Below are positions 49,229-56,751 of a stretch of 64,000 bases of DNA, in pieces; positions within the stretch are counted from its first letter, which is position 1, and every line of letters begins with the position of its first letter. Source of the DNA: Streptomyces griseiscabiei. GTDB lineage: Bacteria > Actinomycetota > Actinomycetes > Streptomycetales > Streptomycetaceae. The notes under the pieces are model-generated. The model searched no databases. It worked only from the letters and a program-made list of their open reading frames with translations, and was not told the DNA's origin. The stretch is from positions 1,550,001-1,614,000 of the forward strand of contig NZ_JAGJBZ010000002.1 in NCBI RefSeq assembly GCF_020010925.1. Reading direction: 5' to 3'. A program made the translations under genes and the position numbers.

Positions 49229-50770
49229 ATGCCCGACCTGCCGAAGCCCCAGGACGCCGCCGAAGCCGCGCTGTTCTCCGAGTGCTGGGACGCGGTCCTG
49301 TCGTACGCCGACCTGTGCACGTCCGGTTCGACCGCGGCGACCCAACTCGCCACCGAGGCCTTCGCCAACGGTATGCACGAGGCGCACGCCGAGGAGACCG
49401 AGGCGGGATCCGACCGTGGCGCCGGTCGGCGTGCCCTGCGGCTGCCCCGAATACCGTTCCTCCTGACCTGGGTCAGGACCAGCGCCGCCGCCTGGGAGGC
49501 GGGCGGCCAGGGCCACCGGCTCGATCCCGATCTGCGCCTCTGGCTCAACTCGGAGAAGGCCGCCCGCTACACCGGCCCGCCGCTGCACCGCCCCCTCGCC
49601 CTGCGTGCCCTGCGCGACATGCAGGAACCCGACGCGGCCCTGCTGTGGCTGGCCGAGGTCGAGTCGCTGCCGCTGGGCTCGGTGGCCCGCCGGCTCGGCC
49701 TCGACCCGGCGGTCGCCAGGACCGAACTCGACCATGTGCGAGCCCTGTTCAGGGACCGGTGCCACCGCGGTCAGCTCGACATCTTCATGAACGCCGACTG
49801 CCGCACCTACGCGCGGCTGCTGGACGCGGTCACCCGCTCGCCCGGCACCGACACCCCCGAGGACCTGTCGCGGCACCTCGCCACCTGTGTGGAGTGCGCC
49901 GAGGCCGCGGCCTGCCTCGGTCTGCACGGCGGCGGTCTGCCCGCCGCGCTCGCAGGCGGGGTGATCGGCTGGAGCGGACTCGCCTACCTGGAGCGCCGCC
50001 GCCGCGCCGCCGACGCCGGACTGCTCCCCGGGCGCGCCGACTCCTCCGGCACCGACCGGGGACTCTCGCCGGGCAAGGAGCCGAGGCCCCGGTTCGGCCG
50101 CAACGGACTGCTCGCCGGAGCCGGACTGGTCTCCGTGCTCGCGCTCGCCGTCTCCCTCATGCCCTTCGGCGACGACACCGTCACCGACGCGTCCGCCGGT
50201 GAGTCGTCGGTGGTGCAGCGGGACCCGAGGTTCCCGGTGACCGGCTCCCCGTCCGGCGGGGGCTCCGAGCTGCAGAGCACGACCCGCCCCCAGGAGACCG
50301 GCTCCGGCGGCAAGGAGGGCGGCGAGGACGAGGGCAAGAAGGGCGACGGCGAGAAGGGCGACGGCAACACCAACGAGGAGCCCCAGGGCGACGCCTCGAC
50401 ACCGGCCCGCGTCACCCATGAACCGGTCGACCCCGGCAAGTCACCCGACGCCACCTGCCACGTCCGCTACCAGATCGTCAACGAGTGGCCCGGCGGCTTC
50501 CAGGCGACCCTCACCGTCACCTCCACCAAGGCCCTCGACGGCTGGCGCGTCGGCTGGACCTACGCCGCCGACCAGCGCGTCACGCAGATGTGGGACGGCA
50601 CCTTCGACCAGGACGGCTCCAAGGTCACCGCCTCCTCCGCCGACTACAACAAGACCGTCGCCGCGGGCGGCACCTTCGGCGTCGGCTTCCTCGGCATCTG
50701 GCAGGGCTACGACAACCCCGAACCCGTCGACTTCACCCTCAACGGGCGCGGCTGCGAAGAGGGGAAGTGA
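49229..50770 (+). CDS. Membrane protein: sigma-region-4-like and anti-sigma zinc motif inside, CBM2 cellulose-binding domain outside
   Basis: 513 residues, ATG with AGGAGA seven bases upstream. Residues about 125-180 look like a sigma region 4 or related helix-turn-helix (WLAEVESLPLGSVARRLGLDPAVARTELDHVRALF). Next is the HX3CX2C motif of zinc-binding anti-sigma factors (His216, Cys220, Cys223). A membrane helix (about 291-313, GLLAGAGLVSVLALAVSLMPF) and a Gly/Glu/Lys linker (about 340-405) lead to an outside CBM2-type domain (about 409-509) with flanking Cys410/Cys509 and conserved Trp and Asn. The layout suggests a polysaccharide-sensing transmembrane regulator comparable in idea to RsgI. 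It is not linked to a separate sigma gene here. Confidence 0.78.
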   Translation: MPDLPKPQDAAEAALFSECWDAVLSYADLCTSGSTAATQLATEAFANGMHEAHAEETEAGSDRGAGRRALRLPRIPFLLTWVRTSAAAWEAGGQGHRLDPDLRLWLNSEKAARYTGPPLHRPLALRALRDMQEPDAALLWLAEVESLPLGSVARRLGLDPAVARTELDHVRALFRDRCHRGQLDIFMNADCRTYARLLDAVTRSPGTDTPEDLSRHLATCVECAEAAACLGLHGGGLPAALAGGVIGWSGLAYLERRRRAADAGLLPGRADSSGTDRGLSPGKEPRPRFGRNGLLAGAGLVSVLALAVSLMPFGDDTVTDASAGESSVVQRDPRFPVTGSPSGGGSELQSTTRPQETGSGGKEGGEDEGKKGDGEKGDGNTNEEPQGDASTPARVTHEPVDPGKSPDATCHVRYQIVNEWPGGFQATLTVTSTKALDGWRVGWTYAADQRVTQMWDGTFDQDGSKVTASSADYNKTVAAGGTFGVGFLGIWQGYDNPEPVDFTLNGRGCEEGK

Positions 50771-50798
50771 GCGCGGGCGGGGTAGCGGAATAAACCGG

Positions 50799-50865
50799 TT
50801 GACGGGGGTCCCCGAGCCCCCGCTAAGGTGAGAGGACCGAGCACGGCGGCCGTTTCGGCCGCCGT
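50799..50865 (+). promoter_or_regulatory. Promoter-like sequence and 5' leader hairpin before the short ORF and rsgA
   Basis: TTGACG (50799-50804), 19 bases, TAAGGT (50824-50829), then the perfect hairpin ACGGCGGCCG TTT CGGCCGCCGT (50843-50865). Both stand upstream of the 23-codon ORF. Transcription start is inferred. Confidence 0.5.
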
Positions 50866-50899
50866 CGCCAACCACGAGCGAGACAGGAGGTGTTGACCG

Positions 50900-50971
50900 A
50901 TGGCTGTCACTGCGATGGGCGCTGCCCGCATCCAGGAATCCATCCAGTCCACCTCCGTGGCCACCGGCTGA
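50900..50971 (+). CDS. 23-residue leader-like peptide upstream of rsgA
   Basis: The ATG at 50900 has a near-perfect ribosome site (CAGGAGGTG, seven bases away) and reads MAVTAMGAARIQESIQSTSV plus three residues before TGA. It lies 60 bases before the chosen rsgA start, in the same direction, behind a promoter-like sequence and a hairpin. The excellent translation signal and short length are typical of regulatory leader peptides or uORFs; it carries no run of a single amino acid that would mark classical attenuation. A free small protein is the alternative. Confidence 0.55.
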   Translation: MAVTAMGAARIQESIQSTSVATG

Positions 50972-51031
50972 CTTCTCTCTTCCTCCGCGTCCGAGAACGC
51001 GGTGCCGGGCCACCCCTGTGAAGGGTCACCC

Positions 51032-52150
51032 TTGTCTCTCTCGTCCTTCCCGAGTTCATCGCTCTCCGCTTCCTCCTCGCACCCCCTCGTCCCCTACGGC
51101 TGGGACACCTCCTGGGCGGACGCCTTCGCCCCGTACGACGCCGAGGGCCTGCTCGCCGGGCGGGTCGTCCGCGTCGACCGGGGCCAGTGCGACGTCATCA
51201 CCGCGGACGGTCCGCTGCGGGCCGACACCGCGTTCGTCACCCCGCACGACCCCATGCGGGTCGTCTGCACGGGCGACTGGGTCGCCGTGGAACCCGCGGG
51301 CGATCCGCGCTACGTCCGCGCCTACCTGCCCCGCCGCAGCGCCTTCGTCCGCTCCACCTCGTCCAAGCGCGCCGAGGGCCAGATCCTCGCCGCCAACGTC
51401 GACTACGCGGTCGTCGCCGTCTCACTGGCCACCGAACTCGACCTCGGCCGTGTCGAGCGGTTCCTGGCGCTCGCCTGGGAGTCCGGGGCGCAGCCCGTCG
51501 TCGTCCTCACCAAGGCCGACCTCGTACCGGACGCCGCCACGCTGGGGTATCTGGTGCAGGACGTGGAGACCGTCGCGCCCGGCGTCGCCGTGCTGACGGT
51601 CAGTTCCGCGCTCGGGGAGGGCCTCGACGTCCTCGCCGCGGTGCTCTCCGGCGGCACGTCCGTCCTCCTCGGGCAGTCCGGCGCCGGAAAGTCGACCCTC
51701 GCCAACGCGCTGCTCGGCGAGGACGTCATGGACGTCCAGGCCATCCGTGACGTGGACGGCAAGGGACGGCACACCACGACCACCCGCAACCTCCTCGCCC
51801 TGCCCGGCGGCGGGGTCCTCATCGACACCCCCGGCCTGCGCGGCGTCGGCCTCTGGGACGCCGAGACCGGCGTCGGACAGGTCTTCGCCGAGATCGAGGA
51901 GCTCGCCGCGGACTGCCGTTTCCACGACTGTGCCCATGTCGCCGAGCCCGGCTGCGCCGTCCTCGGCGCGGTCGAGTCCGGTGCGCTGCCCGAGCGACGG
52001 CTCGACAGCTACCGGAAGCTGCTGCGCGAGAACCAGCGGATCGTCGCGAAGAGCGACGCGCGGGTGCGGGCGGAGATCCGCAAGGAGTGGAAGCGGCGGG
52101 GCGCGGAGGGCCGCGCGGCCATGGAGGCGAAGAGGGGTGGTCTGCGCTGA
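51032..52150 (+). CDS. rsgA: Ribosome small-subunit GTPase RsgA
   Basis: 372 residues from TTG at 51032 (AAGGG seven bases upstream); GTG at 51002 in the same frame is an alternative. It is a circularly permuted GTPase: after an OB-like start (LLAGRVVRVDRGQCDVITAD) the G4 motif VVLTKADLVP comes before G1 LLGQSGAGKST and G3 IDTPGLRG. The C-terminal zinc knuckle CRFHDCAHVAEPGCAV binds one zinc. The enzyme checks late 30S subunits and releases from them on GTP hydrolysis. It follows a 23-codon ORF and precedes DNA-repair genes. Confidence 0.88.
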   Translation: MSLSSFPSSSLSASSSHPLVPYGWDTSWADAFAPYDAEGLLAGRVVRVDRGQCDVITADGPLRADTAFVTPHDPMRVVCTGDWVAVEPAGDPRYVRAYLPRRSAFVRSTSSKRAEGQILAANVDYAVVAVSLATELDLGRVERFLALAWESGAQPVVVLTKADLVPDAATLGYLVQDVETVAPGVAVLTVSSALGEGLDVLAAVLSGGTSVLLGQSGAGKSTLANALLGEDVMDVQAIRDVDGKGRHTTTTRNLLALPGGGVLIDTPGLRGVGLWDAETGVGQVFAEIEELAADCRFHDCAHVAEPGCAVLGAVESGALPERRLDSYRKLLRENQRIVAKSDARVRAEIRKEWKRRGAEGRAAMEAKRGGLR

Positions 52151-52263
52151 GTTCCGGGTGCGGGTGAGCGGGGGCTGGTCGCGCCCACGCGGCGGAGCCG
52201 CATAGTCGGTACCGCCCCGCGCCCCTGAAAGGCAGGGGCTGCGCCCTCCGCCTTTCAGGGGCG
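52150..52263. repeat. Intergenic hairpin repeat, copy 4
   Basis: CGCCCCTGAAAGGC (52220-52233) pairs perfectly with GCCTTTCAGGGGCG (52250-52263). The preceding bases (GGTCGCGCCCACGCGGCGGAG) match, in reverse, those after the copy at 10365. It follows rsgA and probably terminates it. Confidence 0.75.
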
Positions 52264-52321
52264 CAGCGCCGTGTCCGAATTCCGCCGGACCTGGTCCTCC
52301 GCGTCGTCGACACTTGAAGGT

Positions 52322-53719
52322 ATGAAGGACGAGGACACCAGGTACGAGGCGGTGCGGAGCAGGGACGGACGGTTCGACGGGGAGTTCTTCTTCGCCGTCG
52401 CGACGACCGGGATCTACTGCCGGCCGAGCTGTCCGGCGGTGACGCCGAAGCGGGCGAACGTCCGGTTCTACGCCACCGCCGCCGGTGCCCAGGGCGCCGG
52501 ATTCCGGGCCTGCCGGCGGTGCCGGCCGGACGCCGTCCCCGGGTCGGCCGCATGGAACGTGCGCGCGGACGCCGTGGGCCGGGCCATGCGGCTCATCGGG
52601 GACGGCGTGGTCGACCGGGAGGGCGTCGCCGGACTGGCCGTGCGGCTGGGATACAGCGCACGGCAGGTCCAGCGGCAGCTCACCGCCGAGGTCGGCGCCG
52701 GGCCCGTCGCCCTGGCCCGCGCCCAGCGCGCCCACACCGCCCGCGTTCTCCTCCAGACCACCGCGCTCCCGGTCACCGAGATCGTTTTCGCGGCCGGTTT
52801 CAGCAGCGTGCGCCAGTTCAACGACACGATGCGGGCCGTGTACGCCATGACCCCGAGCGCCCTGCGCGCCGGCGCACCCCGGCGGCCCGCCGGTGCGCCG
52901 ACCACCGGTATTCCGCTCCGGCTCGCGTACCGGGGCCCGTACCAGGCCGCCGCGCTCTTCGATGTCCTCGCCGCCGAGACCGTCACCGGCGTCGAGGAGA
53001 CGACCGGTGGACGCGGGCACCGCACCTACCGGCGCACCCTCCGCCTCCCGTACGGCACCGGCGTCGCCGAGGTCGGCGAACGGCCCGGGGGCGGCCGCCG
53101 GGGCAGCGCGGACGGCGGCTGGCTCGACGCCCGGCTGCATCTCACCGACCCCCGGGACCTCACCACCGCCGTACAGCGGCTGCGCCGGCTGTTCGACCTG
53201 GACGCCGACCCGTACGCCGTGGACGAACGCCTCGGCGCGGACCCCCGGCTCGCCCCGCTCGTCGCCGCCGCGCCGGGGCTGCGCTCGCCGGGCACGGCCG
53301 ATCCGGAGGAGTACGCGGTACGGGCGCTCGTGGGGCCCGACGAGGCGGCCCGGCTCGTACAGGTGTACGGGAAGAGGCTGGACTCCCCGCACGGGGCACT
53401 GACCCATCTGTTCCCCGACCCGGCCGCGCTGGCCGGCGCGGGCGGTCCGCTCGGGGCGCTCGCCACCGCCCTCGCCGACGGCACCCTCCGTCTCGACGTG
53501 GGCGCCGACCGGGAAGCCGCCGAGGCCGCGCTGCCGGCGCTGCCGGGCCTGGACGCGCGGACCGTCGCCGAGATCCGCACCCGCGCCCTCGGCGACCCGG
53601 ACGTGGCACCACCGGACGGGACCGCGCCCGACAGCTGGCGGCCCTGGCGGTCCTACGCCCTCCGCCGTCTACGGACACAAGAGCCAACACGCGTACAGGG
53701 ACAGGGAGTTCAGTCGTGA
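52322..53719 (+). CDS. Ada-like sensor / AraC regulator / AlkA-type protein with an eroded glycosylase domain
   Basis: 465 residues from the ATG at 52322; AAGG lies unusually close to it. Residues 28-70 form the Ada zinc domain with four Cys (TTGIYCRPSCPA, then FRACRRCRPD: C33, C37, C64, C67). An AraC-type HTH follows (about 90-185, LAVRLGYSARQVQRQL, FAAGFSSVRQFNDTMR), then the AlkA N-terminal fold (about 200-310). The last part should be the HhH-GPD glycosylase, but GQQxS of the AlkA core is absent, LPGxGPWT reads LPGLDARTV, and about 24 residues around the catalytic Asp appear missing before SWRPWRSYAL. It may still sense alkylation; excision activity is doubtful. The stop overlaps the ogt GTG. 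Confidence 0.8.
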   Translation: MKDEDTRYEAVRSRDGRFDGEFFFAVATTGIYCRPSCPAVTPKRANVRFYATAAGAQGAGFRACRRCRPDAVPGSAAWNVRADAVGRAMRLIGDGVVDREGVAGLAVRLGYSARQVQRQLTAEVGAGPVALARAQRAHTARVLLQTTALPVTEIVFAAGFSSVRQFNDTMRAVYAMTPSALRAGAPRRPAGAPTTGIPLRLAYRGPYQAAALFDVLAAETVTGVEETTGGRGHRTYRRTLRLPYGTGVAEVGERPGGGRRGSADGGWLDARLHLTDPRDLTTAVQRLRRLFDLDADPYAVDERLGADPRLAPLVAAAPGLRSPGTADPEEYAVRALVGPDEAARLVQVYGKRLDSPHGALTHLFPDPAALAGAGGPLGALATALADGTLRLDVGADREAAEAALPALPGLDARTVAEIRTRALGDPDVAPPDGTAPDSWRPWRSYALRRLRTQEPTRVQGQGVQS

Positions 53720-54210
53720 GCATGGAACACGGGACGCGCTGCACCTTCGTCGACAGCCCCGCCGGGCAACTCCTCCTCACCGCCGACGAGTCCGGTGCCC
53801 TCACCTCGCTCTCCGTGCCGGGGCAGAAGGGCGGCCGGGTGCCGCTGCCGGGCTGGGTGCGCGATCCGGGGCCCTTCCGGCCGGCCGAGGAGCAGCTCGC
53901 CGCCTACTTCGCCGGTGAACTCAAGGAATTCCACCTGGAGTTGCGCGGCGAGGGCACCGAGTTCCGGCGGCGGGTCTGGGCCGCCCTCGACGACGTGCCG
54001 TACGGCGAGACCACCACGTACGGGGCCATCGCGGGCCGGATCGGCGCGCCCCGCGCCGCCGTCCGGGCCGTGGGCGGCGCGATCGGCGCGAACCCCCTGC
54101 TCATCGTGCGCCCCTGCCACCGGGTGATCGGCGCGAACGGCGCGCTCACGGGGTACGCGGGCGGACTCGACCGCAAGCGCCTCCTGCTCGGTCTGGAGGG
54201 CGTGCTCTAG
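53716..54210 (+). CDS. ogt: Methylated-DNA--protein-cysteine methyltransferase
   Basis: 164 residues from GTG at 53716, overlapping the previous stop (GTGA); ATG at 53722 is an alternative. The C-terminal winged-helix domain (FRRRVWAALDDVPYGETTTYGAIAGRIG, AVRAVGGAIGANPLLIV) ends in the active-site RPCHRVIG, whose Cys accepts the methyl group from O6-methylguanine in one suicidal turnover. An N-terminal segment (SPAGQLLLTADESGALTSL) completes the usual length. Coupling to the Ada-AraC gene fits an alkylation-response unit. Confidence 0.93.
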   Translation: MSMEHGTRCTFVDSPAGQLLLTADESGALTSLSVPGQKGGRVPLPGWVRDPGPFRPAEEQLAAYFAGELKEFHLELRGEGTEFRRRVWAALDDVPYGETTTYGAIAGRIGAPRAAVRAVGGAIGANPLLIVRPCHRVIGANGALTGYAGGLDRKRLLLGLEGVL

Positions 54211-54314
54211 CGCGGCCAACGGTGTGAGAGTGGGTGCGCGAGGCCGTCGCGCCGGGAAGTGATGAGGGACTTTCGTGGCTTTCGCCGCTTCCGCCGAGCG
54301 AAGGGCGGTCCCGT

Positions 54315-55580
54315 ATGACCGGTTCGGTCCGCATCCCCCACCCCCACCGCACGCGCCTCACGGCCGTCACCCTCGCACTCGCCCTCCTCGCCGCACTCGT
54401 CCTCGCCGGCGCGCTCCCCGCGCGCGCCGGCGCGGTGGTCGACCCGGCGGCCACCCGGCGCTGGACCGGCACCTGGGCGGCAGCCGCCTCCGGTACGGCA
54501 CCCGCGCCGCCGGGGGCGTCGATCCGCAACGTCGTCCATGTGAGCGTCGGCGGCGACGCGGTCCGGGTCCGGGTCTCCAACCGGCTCGGCACGGCCGCGC
54601 TCCGCCTCGGCGCCCTCACCGTCGCGGCCCAGGAACCCGGGGTGCCCGGCAGCCCGCACGCGCTGCCGGGTTCCCTGCGCACCGCCACCTTCGGCGGCGC
54701 CCCCACGGTCGTCGTCCCGGCGGGCCAGGACCGGGTCACCGACCCCGTCGCACTGCGCGTCCCGGCGCACAGCAACCTCCTCGTCTCCCTGTACACCCCG
54801 GACGACTCCGGCCCGGCCACCTTCCACCGCTCCGCCCGGCAGACCAACTTCCTCTCCCCGGCCGGGAACGGCGACCGGACCGCCGACGAGGACGGCTCCG
54901 CGTACACCACGGCCGTCGGCAGCTGGTACTACGTCACCGGGGTCGACGTGCTCGGCTCCTCCGCCGCCGGCAGCGTCGTCGCGCTCGGCGACTCCATCAC
55001 GGACGGCAACGGCTCCACGGCCGACGCCAACCGCCGCTGGCCCGACCGGCTCGCCGAACGGCTGCGGGCCCTGCCCGCCGACCGCCGGCTCGGCGTCCTC
55101 AACGCGGGCGTCTCCGGCAACCGGCTGCTGCGCGCCGGCGTGGGCCCGAGCGTCCTGGAGCGGTTCGACGCCGACGTCCTGACCCGCACCGGCGTCCGCA
55201 CCCTGATCGTCATGGCGGGCATCAACGACATCAAGGGCATCCCGAACGCCACCGACCCGGCCGCCTTCACCGCCGCGTACCGCGCCGTCGCCGACCGCGC
55301 CCACACCCGAGGCATCCGGGTCGTCGGCGCCACGCTCACCCCGTACGGCGGCCACGGCGCGTACACGGCGGACCGGGAGCGCGTACGGCAGGCGGTCAAC
55401 GCCTCCATCCGGGACGACCGGATCTTCGACGCGGTGGCCGACTTCGACCGGGCCGTCCGCGACCCCCTCCTCCCGCACCGGATCAGCCCCGCGTACGACC
55501 CCGGCGACCACCTGCACTTCAACGACGCGGGCATGCGGGCCCTGGCCGACACGGTCGCACTGGCCGACGTGACCCCCTGA
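54315..55580 (+). CDS. Secreted SGNH/GDSL hydrolase
   Basis: 421 residues from the ATG at 54315 (AAGGG eight bases upstream). A Sec signal (about 12-38, ALALLAALVLAGALPARAG) precedes a beta-sandwich of about 165 residues (IRNVVHVSVGGDAVRVRVSNRLG), then the SGNH fold: VVALGDSITDG with Ser227, AGVSGNRLL, MAGINDI and GDHLHFNDAGM with Asp/His. Such two-domain enzymes are found among carbohydrate or lipid esterases; the substrate is unknown. It may de-esterify plant polysaccharide, in line with other exported enzymes in the window, but its neighbours here are DNA-repair and membrane genes. Confidence 0.85.
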   Translation: MTGSVRIPHPHRTRLTAVTLALALLAALVLAGALPARAGAVVDPAATRRWTGTWAAAASGTAPAPPGASIRNVVHVSVGGDAVRVRVSNRLGTAALRLGALTVAAQEPGVPGSPHALPGSLRTATFGGAPTVVVPAGQDRVTDPVALRVPAHSNLLVSLYTPDDSGPATFHRSARQTNFLSPAGNGDRTADEDGSAYTTAVGSWYYVTGVDVLGSSAAGSVVALGDSITDGNGSTADANRRWPDRLAERLRALPADRRLGVLNAGVSGNRLLRAGVGPSVLERFDADVLTRTGVRTLIVMAGINDIKGIPNATDPAAFTAAYRAVADRAHTRGIRVVGATLTPYGGHGAYTADRERVRQAVNASIRDDRIFDAVADFDRAVRDPLLPHRISPAYDPGDHLHFNDAGMRALADTVALADVTP

Positions 55581-55603
55581 CGGCGGCCACCCCTCCGGGC
55601 GGC

Positions 55604-56086
55604 TCAGCCGCCGAACACCACGCCCACCCACGCCCCCGCGACCAGCAGACACGCGAAGAGTTCCGTCAGGACGCTCGACCCGCCCGCGCGCATCGCCGTG
55701 CGGGTGGCGTCCTTCGCGGCGCCGGGGCGGCCGAGGCGGAGCCGTTCCGAGAGGTAGATACCGCCGACGAAGCCGGGGATCGCGCCGAGCACCGGGAGCA
55801 GCACGAAACCGAGGAGGGCGCCGGCACCGGCGTAGACGCCCATCCGGGGCGTGGCGCCGCTCTCCGCCAGACGCCGGGGCGGCAGGCCCCAGCGGACCGC
55901 CCGGGCCACCAGCAGGACGACGGTGGCGCCCACCAGCACCCACCAGGCGACGGGCCGCGGGTCCTCCAGCGCCCACCACATGACCCCGGCCCACACCAGC
56001 AAGGACCCCGGTACGCCGGGCACCAGTACTCCGCACAGGCCGAGCAGCAGCACCACCGCGACCAGCAGGAGTTCCCACGCTCCCAT
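55604..56086 (-). CDS. DUF456-family membrane protein
   Basis: 160 residues with about five hydrophobic segments (WELLLVAVVLLLGLCGVLVPGVPGSLLVW, VAWWVLVGATVVLLVARAV, MGVYAGAGALLGFVLLPVLGAIPGFVGGIYLSERLR, LTELFACLLVAGAWVGVVFG). The central Gly-rich AGALLGFVLLPVLGAIPG loop marks DUF456. The family's job is unknown. It converges with the SGNH hydrolase, 23 bases away. Confidence 0.82.
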   Translation of the reverse strand: MGAWELLLVAVVLLLGLCGVLVPGVPGSLLVWAGVMWWALEDPRPVAWWVLVGATVVLLVARAVRWGLPPRRLAESGATPRMGVYAGAGALLGFVLLPVLGAIPGFVGGIYLSERLRLGRPGAAKDATRTAMRAGGSSVLTELFACLLVAGAWVGVVFGG

Positions 56087-56751
56087 CTGCCCAGGGTGCA
56101 GGATCGCGAGAGAAAGCGCAGGTCAAGAGCGGGGCGATGGGGCGGGGAGCGGCGCGGGGAGCGGCGCGGGGAGCGGTGCCGCGGTGGGTCGGCCCCGGCT
56201 GCAGCCGGGTGGCCGACGCCCGGGGTGCGGCGACCCAGTAGCCGGGGCACGTGGAGGACCGGGCGGCGAGACCGTGCCGCTGCGGGCGCCGGAGCGCGCG
56301 CTCGGTGTCGTGCTCCCCGAGCGTGAGCCGACGCGCCAGGTCACCCGCAGGCGGTGCACCTCTCATCCGTCGCCGCGTCTCCCGGCGCGCTTCCGTTCCG
56401 CCTCGGCACATCGGCACCGCACCGTGCCTGGTGCCGGCGAGGCGGGGTACACAGCGGAATCCCAGGAACATGCCTCACACTCGGGCGGACCGGCCCACGC
56501 GCCCGCACCGCGCCCCGGTCACTCCGGCGCCGCCGGGCGGTTTCTCCTGTGGGGGGTGGCACCGCCCGGCGGTCTCTTCAGGTTCCATGCCGCCGAGTCG
56601 ACCGTCCCCCTCTTCGCTCCGCTCCCTCGACTCCCTTGCCTCGCACCGGAGTTCGACATGTAGTCCGACACGCCGTGCCGTCGTCGGCTCCGCGGGCTGA
56701 TTTTCCGGATGCCCCGTTTTCATACGGCTCCCGAGGTGGACAATTAGGGGC
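56087..56751. other. 665-base region without a convincing gene
   Basis: Contains three copies of a 12-base unit GCGGGGAGCGGC at 56142-56177 and a hairpin CCGCCGGGCGGT / ACCGCCCGGCGG (56530-56541 with 56561-56572). Several open frames exist on both strands but none has a credible start and codon bias. The right end must hold the promoter of the PP2C-like gene. Confidence 0.55.
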
